Assembly: GCA_022823145.1 (NCBI GenBank)
Contig: JAJDXS010000070.1
Span: forward strand, 20,869 to 84,868
Source: Gemmatimonadota bacterium
Lineage (GTDB): Bacteria > Gemmatimonadota > Gemmatimonadetes > Longimicrobiales > Gaopeijiaceae
Direction of reading: 5' to 3'
DNA length: 64,000 bases
Positions within the stretch are counted from its first letter, which is position 1; the number at the start of each line of letters is the position of its first letter. The translations under genes were made by a program, and so were the position numbers. The notes under the pieces were generated by a model that was given only the letters and a program-made list of their open reading frames with translations, had not been told where the DNA came from and did no database searches. Positions 53,430 to 62,366 of the stretch are shown here, one piece after another.

Positions 53430-55154
53430 ATGGGCGGGACAGCAGCCGACCTGCAACGCACGCTCCGGAAGATCGACGGGCGCGGGTACCCCGCCTATCG
53501 GGAGCTGCGGGGCACCTGGTCCTTACCACAATTCAACCTCGAAGTTCGCCGCGTGCAAGGCGATCCCTTCGCCGCGCCCAGCCAGGTCGCGGCGATTCTG
53601 AGTCCTGAAGCCGCAGGGCTCGAGGCGGGTTTGCTGGCGACCCCCTCGCGCCGGACGGGAATCGCATGCCTCTTCGCCCGGACTTTCGCCAGACGGTCCC
53701 GCGGTTCGCGGGGTCGCCGAACGGGGAGCGGCAGAAGCGGTGAGATCGGCATGGTGGATCCGGACCAGGTCGTCCTGGCGAACACCGCGGTCATGGTCGC
53801 TCGCGACGGCGCGGTGGAGGCGAGGTTCACCGTCGGGCTTCCGGCCGCCGGACGGCGCATCCTGGGCCGTCAGGCGGAGACCCTGCTCCTCGGGGTCCTG
53901 CCGAAGCTGGTCAGGGAAACGCTGCTGAGCGATGCCCACTCCCCGGCCGAGATCGCTCGCCACGCCGAAGTCAACGAAGACGCCGACCACCTCCGCTCGC
54001 AGCTGGGCAAGCGCGGCCTGGTCGCCTTCATCGCCAACGGCGCGATACTGCCTCGGCGGAGCGGCGTCGACGACCGTCCTCTCGCCGGTGGTCAGGCGAT
54101 CCCCTTTCAGTCGCCCGCCGGTCTTCAGGTCACCATGGACCGCCTCAACGGGCCACCCGTTTCCGGGATGGGCATCCCTCGCGGTGTGACCCTTCTGGTC
54201 GGGGGCGGCTACCACGGCAAATCGACCGTCCTCAATGCCGTGGCGGCAGGAGTCTACAACCATCGTCCGGGCGACGGCCGCGAATGGGTCGTCACCGAAC
54301 CGACCGCGACCAGGGTCCAGGCAGAGGACGGCCGCTCGGTCGTGGGCGTCGACATTTCGCCCTTCATCGACAGGCTCCCCGACGGTCAGGACACGCGGGC
54401 CTTCACGACGGCCAACGCATCCGGCTCGACCAGCCAAGCCGCCGCCATCGTCGAGGCCCTGGAAGCGGGATCGCGGCTGCTGCTCATCGACGAGGACACG
54501 GCTGCCACCAACTTCATGATCCGCGATCGGCGCATGCAGGCGCTGGTTAAGGCGGAAGATGAGCCGATCACCCCCTTCATCGACCGTGTGAGGAGCCTTT
54601 ACAGGGACGCAGGCGCCAGCACGCTTCTGGTGATCGGCGGCTCGGGCGACTACCTGGACGTGGCGGACCGGGTGCTCGGCATGATCCGCTACCGACCCCG
54701 GGAGCTGACCGACGAGGCGCGGGCGGTTGCGGCCGCCAGCCCGACCGGCCGCACCACCGAGACCGGATCGGTCGCATGGCCGTGGCGGCATCGATGCCCG
54801 GACCCGCGCTCGATTCGTCCCTGGCGCGGTCGCAAGCCCATCCACGTCAAGGTACCGACCCGCACCGTTGTCGAGATCGGCAGCGACCGGATCGATCTTG
54901 CCGGTGTCAGGCAGCTCGTGTCGCGTGCGCAGACCCGCGCCGTAGCGCAGGCACTGGTGTATGCGCAGAGGTTCATGGGCGCCGAAATGACCGTGGAGGA
55001 CATTCTGGAGGCCTTGAGCGGGTCAATGGACGACGATGGCCTCGACGTGCTCGATACCGGCCGGACGGGAGACCTTGCGTTGCCGCGTATGCAGGAAGTT
55101 GCTGCGGCTCTCGCGCGGCTCAGATCCCTGACAATGATCGGAAGGAAGGCCTGA
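53430..55154 (+). CDS. ABC_ATPase-family P-loop protein (PF09818 type)
   Basis: 574 residues. An N-terminal OB-like domain (L-R-K-I-D-G-R-G-Y-P-A-Y) precedes R-T-G-S-G-R-S-G and then the ATPase core: Walker A GGGYHGKST (258-266), a signature-like SGSTSQ (331-336) and Walker B RLLLIDEDTAATN (349 onward). No membrane segments. This is the predicted ABC-class ATPase family (PF09818), to which the trypanosome RNA-binding protein MRB1590 belongs, so RNA association is possible. It is divergent from the DUF3179 gene across 26 bases and followed closely by a small convergent gene. Exact role unknown. Confidence 0.9.
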   Translation: MGGTAADLQRTLRKIDGRGYPAYRELRGTWSLPQFNLEVRRVQGDPFAAPSQVAAILSPEAAGLEAGLLATPSRRTGIACLFARTFARRSRGSRGRRTGSGRSGEIGMVDPDQVVLANTAVMVARDGAVEARFTVGLPAAGRRILGRQAETLLLGVLPKLVRETLLSDAHSPAEIARHAEVNEDADHLRSQLGKRGLVAFIANGAILPRRSGVDDRPLAGGQAIPFQSPAGLQVTMDRLNGPPVSGMGIPRGVTLLVGGGYHGKSTVLNAVAAGVYNHRPGDGREWVVTEPTATRVQAEDGRSVVGVDISPFIDRLPDGQDTRAFTTANASGSTSQAAAIVEALEAGSRLLLIDEDTAATNFMIRDRRMQALVKAEDEPITPFIDRVRSLYRDAGASTLLVIGGSGDYLDVADRVLGMIRYRPRELTDEARAVAAASPTGRTTETGSVAWPWRHRCPDPRSIRPWRGRKPIHVKVPTRTVVEIGSDRIDLAGVRQLVSRAQTRAVAQALVYAQRFMGAEMTVEDILEALSGSMDDDGLDVLDTGRTGDLALPRMQEVAAALARLRSLTMIGRKA

Positions 55155-55170
55155 TCCGGCCCGCCGGAAT

Positions 55171-55368
55171 CTAGGATGCAGCCTTGATGTGCCCCATTTC
55201 CGCAAGCAACTCGCGGAGCCGGACTTCCCGGTCCTGCAGTGGCGTCGTGGCGACGGTTCGGGCCAGTCCTATGCGCTCTTCCTTCGAGATCCTGTCCAGC
55301 ACGGAGATCGGAGTGCCATAACGGAGCAGGATGCGCTTGGCGTCAACGGCGACCGAATCTTCCACCAT
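55171..55368 (-). CDS. Small hypothetical protein, 65 aa
   Basis: Not recognised. The ATG at 55368 is preceded by GAGGAGG, rather close. The product MVEDSVAVDAKRILLRYG continues with ISVLDRISKEERIGLARTV and a Leu-rich helix (VRLRELLAEMG). It is short, soluble and helical with no signature. It is convergent with the ABC_ATPase gene 16 bases away and divergent from the DtxR-type regulator gene. Coding status is moderately likely. Confidence 0.45.
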   Translation of the reverse strand: MVEDSVAVDAKRILLRYGTPISVLDRISKEERIGLARTVATTPLQDREVRLRELLAEMGHIKAAS

Positions 55369-55456
55369 ACCTCCTCGGAATGAAATCCCTGTGCCCTCAC
55401 CCAGAGCAGACACGATTATCGCGGATTTCGTTGGGGATTTCCATTATCTTGCGGTC

Positions 55457-56128
55457 ATGAAGTCCCCCGGCCTGTCGCGCTCCGTTGAAGACTATCTGAA
55501 GGCGATCTACACCCTCAACGAACGGGGGGAGGCTGCCGGAACCAGCCATCTCGCCCAGGCGCTGGAAGTGCAACCTGCCTCCGTCAGCGGCATGATCCGC
55601 CGCCTCGCCGAGGACGGGTTGCTGGAACACGAACCGTACCGTGGAGTCCGCCTCACCCCCCTGGGGAACCGTGAAGCGCTGAAGGTGCTGCGACGGCACC
55701 GCATCATCGAGTCCTACCTGGTGCGGCAGCTCGGTTTCGGCTGGGACGACGTGCACGAGGAGGCCGAGCGCCTCGAGCACGCCGCCTCGGACGAACTCGT
55801 GGACCGCATGGCCGAGGCCATGGGCAACCCTGCCACCGACCCCCACGGAGCGCCGATCCCTACCCGCAACGGCAAGGTCGACCCGACCGCGTACCCGCGT
55901 CTCAGCGAGGTGGCCGATGGGACGCGGGTGACCGTCAGATCCGTGTCGGATCACGATCCGGCCCGCCTGCGCTACTTCGAGTCGGTCAATCTGGTGCCGG
56001 GTGCCAGGGCGCTGGTGAAAAAGGGTGGAATCGACAGCCGGCGCGTCACGGTGCTGGTAGAGGGGGGCGCGGAGCCGCTCACCCTGAAGGCCGGGGTGGC
56101 CAGGCGCGTGACGGTGATGGAGGAATAG
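55457..56128 (+). CDS. DtxR/MntR-family metal-dependent regulator
   Basis: 223 residues. A winged helix occupies residues about 7-70 (SVEDYLKAIYTLNERGEA, A-S-V-S-G-M-I-R-R-L). The dimer/metal domain has H81-R-I-I-E85, V-H100-E-E-A-E104-R-L-E-H108 and D-P-H130-G-A-P-I-P, all typical metal ligands. The C-terminal about 75 residues look like an FeoA/SH3 domain. It represses iron or manganese uptake genes when metal is bound; which metal is unclear. No transporter gene is adjacent. Its start lies 88 bases from the small gene on the other strand, so the promoter is shared. Confidence 0.93.
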   Translation: MKSPGLSRSVEDYLKAIYTLNERGEAAGTSHLAQALEVQPASVSGMIRRLAEDGLLEHEPYRGVRLTPLGNREALKVLRRHRIIESYLVRQLGFGWDDVHEEAERLEHAASDELVDRMAEAMGNPATDPHGAPIPTRNGKVDPTAYPRLSEVADGTRVTVRSVSDHDPARLRYFESVNLVPGARALVKKGGIDSRRVTVLVEGGAEPLTLKAGVARRVTVMEE

Positions 56129-56137
56129 AGCCTCACC

Positions 56138-57181
56138 GTGCTCCAGGACCGTCATCCCGAAATCGAACGCCTGGCCCGCATTGGCCGGACCCGCCTGGCC
56201 AACACCCCCACACCGCTCCTTCACGCACCCGCTCTCGCGGCCCGGCTCGGACGCGGCGTGGAGATCTCCGTGAAGGCGGACGCGTGGACCGGACTCGGAC
56301 TGGGTGGCAACAAGGTCCGCAAGGTCGAGTATGAACTGGACCCCGCCCGGCTGACGGGCGTGACCCACCTCATCACCGCGGGGGGACCCCACTCCAACCA
56401 CTGCCGGGTCACCGCGGCGGCGGCCGCGCACCTCGGCCTGGGCTGTTCGCTCGTGATCAACGGCGAGCCCGAGGACCCCGCGCGCGGCAACCCCCGCCTG
56501 CACCGGCTGCTTGGAGCCCGCATCGTGACCATCGCCGACGCCGCCGACCGAACGCGCGGCATGGCGGAGGAGGCGCGTCGAATCGACAGCGCCGGCGGAA
56601 AAGCTCTCGTTATCCCGATCGGCGCCTCGACCGCCCGGGGAGCACTGGGATACGTGCATTCCCTCGTCGAAGTCCACGACCAGTATCACGAAGCCTCAGG
56701 ACCTGACGCCGCCCCGCCGTGGATCTTCGTTTCGTCCTCCTCGGGCGGCACGCTCGCCGGCCTCATCGTCGGCTGCGCGATCCTGGGGTGGCGTGCTACG
56801 CTAGTCGGAGTCAGTCCCGACGAGCCCGCTCCGACCGTTCGCCGGAAGGCGACCGAGCTCGCCGAAGCCGCCGCCGACCTGCTCGACAACACGGGAGACG
56901 ACGATCGGCCCGGCAGCCTCCAGCTGACGGAGAGGGTCGAAGAGATGGGGCAGGCCGTCCTGGCCACCAGCGACTTCGTAGGCCCCGGGTACGGCCATGA
57001 CACCCCGGCAGGCGAAGAAGCCATCGCGCTGTTCGGTGCCCTGGCCGGCGTGATCCTCGACCCCGTCTACACAGGCAAGACGGCTGCCGCGATGATCGCG
57101 TGGATCCGCGAGGGACGGGTCCCGAAGGGCGCGCACGCGATACTGCTGCACACCGGGGGCCACCCGGCGCTGTTCAGGTAG
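56138..57181 (+). CDS. PLP-dependent D-cysteine desulfhydrase / ACC deaminase family
   Basis: 347 residues, GTG start nine bases after the regulator stop. It is a fold-type II PLP enzyme: G-L-G-L-G-G-N-K-V-R-K with Lys59 as the Schiff-base lysine, A-G-G-P-H-S-N-H-C-R, I-G-A-S-T-A-R-G-A-L-G-Y, S-S-S-G-G-T-L-A-G-L and T-G-K-T-A-A at the end. Family members degrade D-cysteine (giving pyruvate, H2S, NH3) or 1-aminocyclopropane-1-carboxylate. Which applies is undecided; the phosphate-loop and N-H-C-R segments do not settle it. Probably co-transcribed with the regulator. Confidence 0.88.
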   Translation: MLQDRHPEIERLARIGRTRLANTPTPLLHAPALAARLGRGVEISVKADAWTGLGLGGNKVRKVEYELDPARLTGVTHLITAGGPHSNHCRVTAAAAAHLGLGCSLVINGEPEDPARGNPRLHRLLGARIVTIADAADRTRGMAEEARRIDSAGGKALVIPIGASTARGALGYVHSLVEVHDQYHEASGPDAAPPWIFVSSSSGGTLAGLIVGCAILGWRATLVGVSPDEPAPTVRRKATELAEAAADLLDNTGDDDRPGSLQLTERVEEMGQAVLATSDFVGPGYGHDTPAGEEAIALFGALAGVILDPVYTGKTAAAMIAWIREGRVPKGAHAILLHTGGHPALFR

Positions 57182-57209
57182 GCGACTGCGGCCGGGAGGT
57201 CTTCGACCT

Positions 57210-57222
57210 TGACGTAACGTCA
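57210..57222. repeat. TGACGT-A-ACGTCA palindrome between convergent genes
   Basis: A 13-base perfect palindrome (6-base arms around one A) in the 48-base gap between the convergent desulfhydrase and PQQ-dehydrogenase genes. It has no T-run, so a protein-binding site or a weak terminator are both possible. Confidence 0.35.
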
Positions 57223-57229
57223 GGGTTGC

Positions 57230-59242
57230 CTACTCCGGCAGACGCAACGCCACCAGCCGTCCCGGCCGTCCCACCTGCACCACCACATGCTGTTGCCCCT
57301 CGTGGCTGTAGGTCATCATGCCGTACTGGCCGGCGCCGGGCATCTCCACCGTGCCGACAAGGTCGCCCGTCATCTTGTCCCAGGCGTTCAGCACCGGGGG
57401 TCCGTTCGCGCCTTCGGTGGTGTAGAGCAGATCACCCGACACCATCTGGATCGAAAGCCCCCCTCCTCCCGCGCGTGACAGGTCGACGCCCTGAGTGGCC
57501 GGGTGGTCGCGAACGTTCTCGGCGACCTCTCCAATCGGAATCCACCAGAGCCGCTCTCCGGTGTTCATGTCGTACGCGGAAAGGCGGTTGTACGGGGGTT
57601 TCGGGATGGGCAGGCCCTGGACGCGCGGCAGCCCGCCACCGGCGCCCGCGACCCACTGGGAAATGGTGATGCCCGTGGTCGCCGGATCGTCCGGATCGTC
57701 GGCGTCCGCGCCCGGACCGACCCGTCCGCCGCTGCAGTTGCGCCGATGCGACGCGTACAGAATGCCCGTCGTGGGATCGAGCGTGGCCGGGTGGGTGATG
57801 TTGAGCCCGCCGTAGCAGCGGATGTTCTCGGCGACCGGCCCGTCGTAGCCCTCGTACAGCCGGGGTACGAAAGGCCCGCCCACGCGGTAGCGGCTCAGGA
57901 TCTCCATCGCCTCGGCCCTCAGCTCGGGCGTGAAGTCGATCACGTCTTCGTCCGGGAGCCCCATCGGCTCCATCGGTTCGGGCCATGTGGGCACCGGCTG
58001 GGTCGCCGCCGTCCAGTTGCCGGGCACCTCGGTCTGCACGACCTCCACCTCCTCGATCGGCCAGATCGGCTCGCCGGTCTCGCGGTTGAAGGCGAAAATG
58101 AGGCCGGTCTTGGTGGTCTGGACCACAGCCGGAACCGCCGCGCCGTCGACGGTCAGGTCCACGACGATCGGCACGTTGGGCAGGTCGTAGTTCCACTGGT
58201 CGTTGTGGACCGTCTGGAAGTGCCACACGCGCTCGCCGGTCGCCGCGTCCAGCGCGATCACGCTGGTGCCGAAGAGGTTGTGTCCCGGACGGAAGCCGCC
58301 GAAGTAATCGACCGTCGGCGGGTTGGTGGGGATGTACACGATCCCGCGCTCGTAGTCGGCCGACATCGGCGCCCACGACGACACGTCGCCGGTGTACTCC
58401 CACGCGTCGTTCTCCCAGGTCTCGTGTCCGAACTCGCCCGGGCGCGGAATGACGTGAAACTTCCACCTGTGCTCCCCGGTGCGCGCGTCGAATCCCAGGA
58501 TGTCGCCCGGCACGTTCTCGATCCGCGTCTGGTAGTATCCCTGCTCCGCCGAATTCCCGACCACGACCACGCCGTCGATCACAATCGGCGGCGACGACGT
58601 GGTGATGTACCCCAGCTCACGCGGAATGCCGTAGTCGGGGTCGTAGTCCTCCTCTGCGCCCTCCCACGGGCCCCAGCCGTCGAGAAGGGGCGGCAGCATG
58701 TCCACAACGCCGGTTTCCGGGAACCCTTCGATCGGCACCGGCTGCCCGAACCCCTCGATGTGCCCCCCGGTCTTCGCGTCGAGTGCGTGCAGGAAGAACG
58801 CTGGCGACGTGTAGTAGATCACGCCGCGCCCGTCCAGCTCGCCGTACGCCACGCCCTTGCCGTAGTTCTGCCGCATCGACCGTTCCCAGCGCGTCGTGTT
58901 CGGCTCGCGGTAGGTCCACACCGTCTCGCCGGTCGCGGGATCGATCGCCGCCACCGTCCGCCGCTCCCCCGCCACCGTGTACAGCATCCCGTCGATGTAC
59001 GTGGGCGTCGACTTCATCTGCGGATCCACATCGGGCCCGAAGTTGTTCGCGTGCCACACCCACGCCACCTCGAGGTCGCCGAAGTTGCCCGCGTTGATCT
59101 GGTCGACGGGCGAGTACCGGGTGCCCCATGCGTCGGCGCTCTGGTAGCGCCACTCGCCGTAAGGGTTCTGCCGCTCCTGTGCGAACGAGGAGACGGGCAC
59201 GGCGAGCAGGAGGATGGGGACGAGTATCTGGGTGGACCGCAT
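57230..59242 (-). CDS. PQQ-type quinoprotein dehydrogenase
   Basis: 670 residues with a signal peptide (about 1-21, ending SSFAQ) and an eight-bladed beta-propeller of the quinoprotein class: WRYQSADAWGTRYSPVDQIN, Y-T-V-A-G-E-R-R-T-V-A-A-I-D-P-A-T-G-E-T-V-W, G-T-S-V-I-A-L-D-A-A-T-G-E-R-V-W-H-F-Q and G-L-I-F-A-F-N-R-E-T-G-E-P-I-W. It oxidises an alcohol or sugar in the periplasm using PQQ. No CxxCH heme motif is present, so a separate electron acceptor is needed, and no PQQ-synthesis gene is near. Specific substrate unknown. Confidence 0.87.
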   Translation of the reverse strand: MRSTQILVPILLLAVPVSSFAQERQNPYGEWRYQSADAWGTRYSPVDQINAGNFGDLEVAWVWHANNFGPDVDPQMKSTPTYIDGMLYTVAGERRTVAAIDPATGETVWTYREPNTTRWERSMRQNYGKGVAYGELDGRGVIYYTSPAFFLHALDAKTGGHIEGFGQPVPIEGFPETGVVDMLPPLLDGWGPWEGAEEDYDPDYGIPRELGYITTSSPPIVIDGVVVVGNSAEQGYYQTRIENVPGDILGFDARTGEHRWKFHVIPRPGEFGHETWENDAWEYTGDVSSWAPMSADYERGIVYIPTNPPTVDYFGGFRPGHNLFGTSVIALDAATGERVWHFQTVHNDQWNYDLPNVPIVVDLTVDGAAVPAVVQTTKTGLIFAFNRETGEPIWPIEEVEVVQTEVPGNWTAATQPVPTWPEPMEPMGLPDEDVIDFTPELRAEAMEILSRYRVGGPFVPRLYEGYDGPVAENIRCYGGLNITHPATLDPTTGILYASHRRNCSGGRVGPGADADDPDDPATTGITISQWVAGAGGGLPRVQGLPIPKPPYNRLSAYDMNTGERLWWIPIGEVAENVRDHPATQGVDLSRAGGGGLSIQMVSGDLLYTTEGANGPPVLNAWDKMTGDLVGTVEMPGAGQYGMMTYSHEGQQHVVVQVGRPGRLVALRLPE

Positions 59243-59284
59243 GGCTTGGACTCCTGGTCGTGGTGAGACGATTTCACCCCAATG

Positions 59285-59671
59285 TTAGGGATGGTCGGGC
59301 CGCTCGCGCCATGTAGCCAGCGGCACAATGGCCGACTTGCGGATCACCGCGTCGCGCGTGACGAGAGGAACCCCATGGACAACGCTCGTCGCCGCGATGA
59401 TCTCGTCGGCCGGATCACCCCGGAAATCCAGTCTCGTTGAGGCCCGGGCCACCGCCTGGTCAATCGGCCACCTGTGGATCCGGCTGAGGGCACGCACAAC
59501 CTGCCGGTCATCGAGGTCCACTTCGATCCGCCCGAGCTGGACAAGCTTCGCGACCTCCCAGTGGACGATGTCGGAGATCGACCACTGGTCCCGGGCGAGC
59601 AGTTCCACCTCGTTGCTCTTCAGTTCCCCCTGAAGGGCGTAGATCAGGATGTGCGTATCGAGGTTCAGCAC
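59285..59671 (-). CDS. vapC: VapC-type PIN-domain toxin
   Basis: 128 residues from a GTG at 59671 that overlaps the antitoxin stop by seven bases (GTGCTGA). PIN-domain acidic residues: Asp5 in L-N-L-D-T-H, Glu39 in H-W-E-V-A-K, Asp in P-A-D-E-I-I-A-A-T and L-V-T-R-D-A. Such toxins cut tRNA or other RNA when freed from the antitoxin. The order antitoxin-toxin, the overlap and the promoter with operators upstream all fit a type II toxin-antitoxin module. It is inserted between the PQQ-type dehydrogenase and molybdenum hydroxylase genes. Confidence 0.92.
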   Translation of the reverse strand: MLNLDTHILIYALQGELKSNEVELLARDQWSISDIVHWEVAKLVQLGRIEVDLDDRQVVRALSRIHRWPIDQAVARASTRLDFRGDPADEIIAATSVVHGVPLVTRDAVIRKSAIVPLATWRERPDHP

Positions 59672-59922
59672 TCCGCGTCCCAGCGGATACCGGTGGACAT
59701 GATATCTCCCTTGACCTTCACCTTGTCCTGCAAGCTGCCAATAAGGCTGGCCGAATCGCGATCGTAGGGTAACACCCGCGCAACCGGCCTGCCCCGCTTG
59801 GTAATCACCAAGCCATCAGGACCGAGCCGGTCCAGCAACGCCAGACACTGCTCCTTGAACCGGGCGGCCCCGATCGTCTGCGGCGGCGACGGGATCCGTC
59901 CTGCTGTTTTCCGTGCCTCCAT
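59665..59922 (-). CDS. Phd/YefM-type antitoxin
   Basis: 85 residues from ATG 59922 with GGAGGT nine bases upstream. The core T-I-G-A-A-R-F-K-E-Q-C-L-A-L-L-D-R then L-V-I-T-K-R-G-R-P-V-A-R-V-L-P matches the Phd/YefM fold (DNA-binding N-terminal half) and a C-terminal tail that should wrap the toxin. It is the first gene of the pair and probably represses its own promoter through the palindromes upstream. Confidence 0.88.
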   Translation of the reverse strand: MEARKTAGRIPSPPQTIGAARFKEQCLALLDRLGPDGLVITKRGRPVARVLPYDRDSASLIGSLQDKVKVKGDIMSTGIRWDAEC

Positions 59923-59946
59923 GGTTCGAGCACCTCCAACAAATTG

Positions 59947-59997
59947 GACATATTAGATGTCTGGACGCATTATATGACCAGACATGCAATGTGTCCA
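59947..59997 (-). promoter_or_regulatory. Toxin-antitoxin promoter with operator palindromes
   Basis: On the minus strand: -35 TGGACA (59992-59997), a 17-base spacer and a perfect -10 TATAAT (59969-59974). Around it stand palindromes: GACAT-ATTAG-ATGTC at 59947-59961, GACAT-GCAAT-GTGTC at 59981-59995 (one mismatch), and ATGTCTGG/CCAGACAT (59957-59964, 59978-59985) spanning the -10. Their places, one at the -35 and one just past the start site, suit repression by the antitoxin alone or with the toxin. Confidence 0.75.
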
Positions 59998-59999
59998 GT

Positions 60000-62366
60000 T
60001 TATAGGCCCATCCGCTCCAACTCCGCCAGCACCCGCTCGGGCCTGAGCGGCAACCGCCGCATGCGCACGCCCGTCGCGTCGTGGATCGCGTTCGCGATGG
60101 CCGCGGGGACGGTGCGGTGCGAAGGCTCGCCGGCGCCGTACGGCAGCAGATCGGGGCGGTCCGGGTTCGGGTCGCCGTTCACGATCACCACATCGATGCG
60201 CTCGGGCGTGTCCATGTGCGTGAGCGTCGGATGCGTGCGCCAGTCCACACTGGTCACCCTCTCGCCGTCGAACCGGACCTCTTCGTAGAGCGTGCGGGAG
60301 ATCCCGTGCAGCAGGTTGCCCTGCACCGTGCTCTCCAGGCCGTCCGGGTTGATGACGAGCCCGCAGTCGTGGCCGCACACCATTCGCCTGACCCATACCC
60401 GGCCGGTCTCGCGATCGATCTCGACCTCGGCGATCGTGGCGACGGTGGTCCGCGCGCGGTACGCGTAGGAGATGCCGCGGCCGGTGAGCAAGCGCCCGCT
60501 GCCGACTGCCCGAGGCGAGGGCCTCAGGTCCCAGCCGTACGCTTCGGCGGCCGCCTCGACCACCGCGATCGAACGGGCGCGGCGGTGCGCGTCGTCGTCC
60601 TCGCCGCTACCGCGCAGCAGGCGGAGCCGCAACTCGACCGGGTCGGCGTTCGCGGCGGCAGCCAGTTCGTCGATGAACGACTCCCCGGCGAAAGCCGTCT
60701 GCGGCCCGTTGGGATCGCGCAGGTTGCCCGTCCGGAGCGGCGTCTCGAAGGCCAGGGGGAAGCGGACCGCCCGCGTCACCTGGCGGCGGTTTGGAATGTG
60801 GTACATCTCGTCGGGACCGCGGCCCCCGCCGGGCGACGGGCGCTCGGGCCGGATCCCCATGAGTTGGGCGATCAGCACGGTGTCCGCCTGGTTGTACCCG
60901 ACGTGGGCGTAGTTGGCGATGCGTGCGCGGTAGTCGAGCGCGACCACGTTGCCGTCGGCGTCCAGCCCGCCCTTCATGTCGATCGCGAACGCCGGGCCCT
61001 TGGTGTCCCAGGCTGTCTCCTCCTCCCTGGACCACTGCATCCGCACGGGGCGGCCCAGCTCGTTCGCCAGCCAGGCGGCCTCGAAGCCCGCGTCGTCCGC
61101 AGCCGTGCGCCCGTACAACTGCGGCCCGTCCATCCAGATGACGCGCACCTGCTCCGGCGACATGCCCACGAACTCGGCGATTCCGGTCCGGTGGCTGTAG
61201 GGCTTCATGTCGTTGGTGTAGATCGTCATCTGACCGTCGGAGGGGTCGGCCAGGCCGTGCGCGGGGCCGATCGCGGTGTGCCCGTGGAAGGGGATGTCGT
61301 AGGCGGCCTCGACGACCGTGGCTGCGCCGGCCAGGGCAACATCGGGGTCGCCCTGCACCTGCGCGGACGCACGGCCCCCGCCACCAACCGGGGTCGTCCC
61401 ACGCATGTAGTCGAAAAGCTCGTCCGATGCCGGGAACGGCGCCCTCGCCGGCTTCTCCCAAAGCACCGCCAGGCGCTCCGCCGCGGCGATCGCCTGCTCT
61501 TCGCGCTCGCAGACCACCGCGACGTAGTTGCCCTCGGTGAAAACGCCCACGAATCCGGGCAGATCGCGCACCGACGATTCGTCCACGCCCACCACCGTCG
61601 CGCCCGCGAACGGCGGCCGCACGTTCCGCGCGTGCACCATCCTGGGCAGCTTGACGTCGACCGCCCACTCCAGCGACCCGTCGACCTTGCCCGGGATGTC
61701 GTACCGCGGGATCGACTGCCCCACGAGCTTCAATTCCTGCACCGGCTTGACGCTCGCGAGCCCGGTGGTGGCGTTCACGTTCGCGCCCATCAGCGCCACG
61801 TCGAAACGTCGGCCGCCGACCAGCTCTCCGTACCCGACCGTGCGCGAGCGATCGCCCCGCACCCATATCACCCCGTCGCTGACCGCGAGCGCATCCACCG
61901 GCACCGCAAGGCGATCCGCCGCCATCTCGAGCAGCACCCGCCTCGCCTCCGCCGCGACGCGCCGCGCGGCCATCGCGTCCCGCTCGATCGCGTCCGAGCC
62001 ACCCGAGCCGCCCTGGTCGACGGTCATGTCGGTGCGCCCCATCACGAGCTCGCTCCGGTCGTAGGCGACATCCAGCTCGTCGCACAGGATCTGCCGCGTT
62101 GCCGTCCCCGTCCCCTGGCCACCATCGGTCTTGCCGACGTAGAAGGTGGCGGTGCCGTCCTCGTGCACCACCAGCCACGAGTCCAGCTGCAGGAAGTCGA
62201 CATCGGGGTAGGGCGCGGGCTCACCGGCGGCGCCGTCGAAGCCCCACCGACTCACACCGGCCGCACCCGCACCGCTGAAGCCGAGCACGAACAGCCCCGA
62301 TGTCCTGAGGAAGTCCCGCCGCGACGTGCTCCCGTCCCAGGCCGCCATCGCGCGCTCGACGCTCAT
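60000..62366 (-). CDS. Molybdenum hydroxylase large subunit (isoquinoline 1-oxidoreductase beta-like)
   Basis: 788 residues from ATG 62366, overlapping the small-subunit stop (ATGA). A twin-arginine leader S-R-R-D-F-L-R-T-S indicates Tat export, typical of the IorB-type group. The molybdopterin-binding domains are shown by G-K-T-D-G-G-Q-G-T-G-T-A-T, P-R-Y-D-I-P-G-K-V-D-G-S, the F-H-G-H-T-A-I-G-P segment and near the end Y-G-A-G-E-P-S-H-R-T with the conserved catalytic Glu. It hydroxylates aldehydes or aromatic heterocycles using water; the substrate is unknown. The FAD-binding middle subunit of xanthine dehydrogenase is missing, as is usual for this two-subunit type. Confidence 0.9.
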   Translation of the reverse strand: MSVERAMAAWDGSTSRRDFLRTSGLFVLGFSGAGAAGVSRWGFDGAAGEPAPYPDVDFLQLDSWLVVHEDGTATFYVGKTDGGQGTGTATRQILCDELDVAYDRSELVMGRTDMTVDQGGSGGSDAIERDAMAARRVAAEARRVLLEMAADRLAVPVDALAVSDGVIWVRGDRSRTVGYGELVGGRRFDVALMGANVNATTGLASVKPVQELKLVGQSIPRYDIPGKVDGSLEWAVDVKLPRMVHARNVRPPFAGATVVGVDESSVRDLPGFVGVFTEGNYVAVVCEREEQAIAAAERLAVLWEKPARAPFPASDELFDYMRGTTPVGGGGRASAQVQGDPDVALAGAATVVEAAYDIPFHGHTAIGPAHGLADPSDGQMTIYTNDMKPYSHRTGIAEFVGMSPEQVRVIWMDGPQLYGRTAADDAGFEAAWLANELGRPVRMQWSREEETAWDTKGPAFAIDMKGGLDADGNVVALDYRARIANYAHVGYNQADTVLIAQLMGIRPERPSPGGGRGPDEMYHIPNRRQVTRAVRFPLAFETPLRTGNLRDPNGPQTAFAGESFIDELAAAANADPVELRLRLLRGSGEDDDAHRRARSIAVVEAAAEAYGWDLRPSPRAVGSGRLLTGRGISYAYRARTTVATIAEVEIDRETGRVWVRRMVCGHDCGLVINPDGLESTVQGNLLHGISRTLYEEVRFDGERVTSVDWRTHPTLTHMDTPERIDVVIVNGDPNPDRPDLLPYGAGEPSHRTVPAAIANAIHDATGVRMRRLPLRPERVLAELERMGL

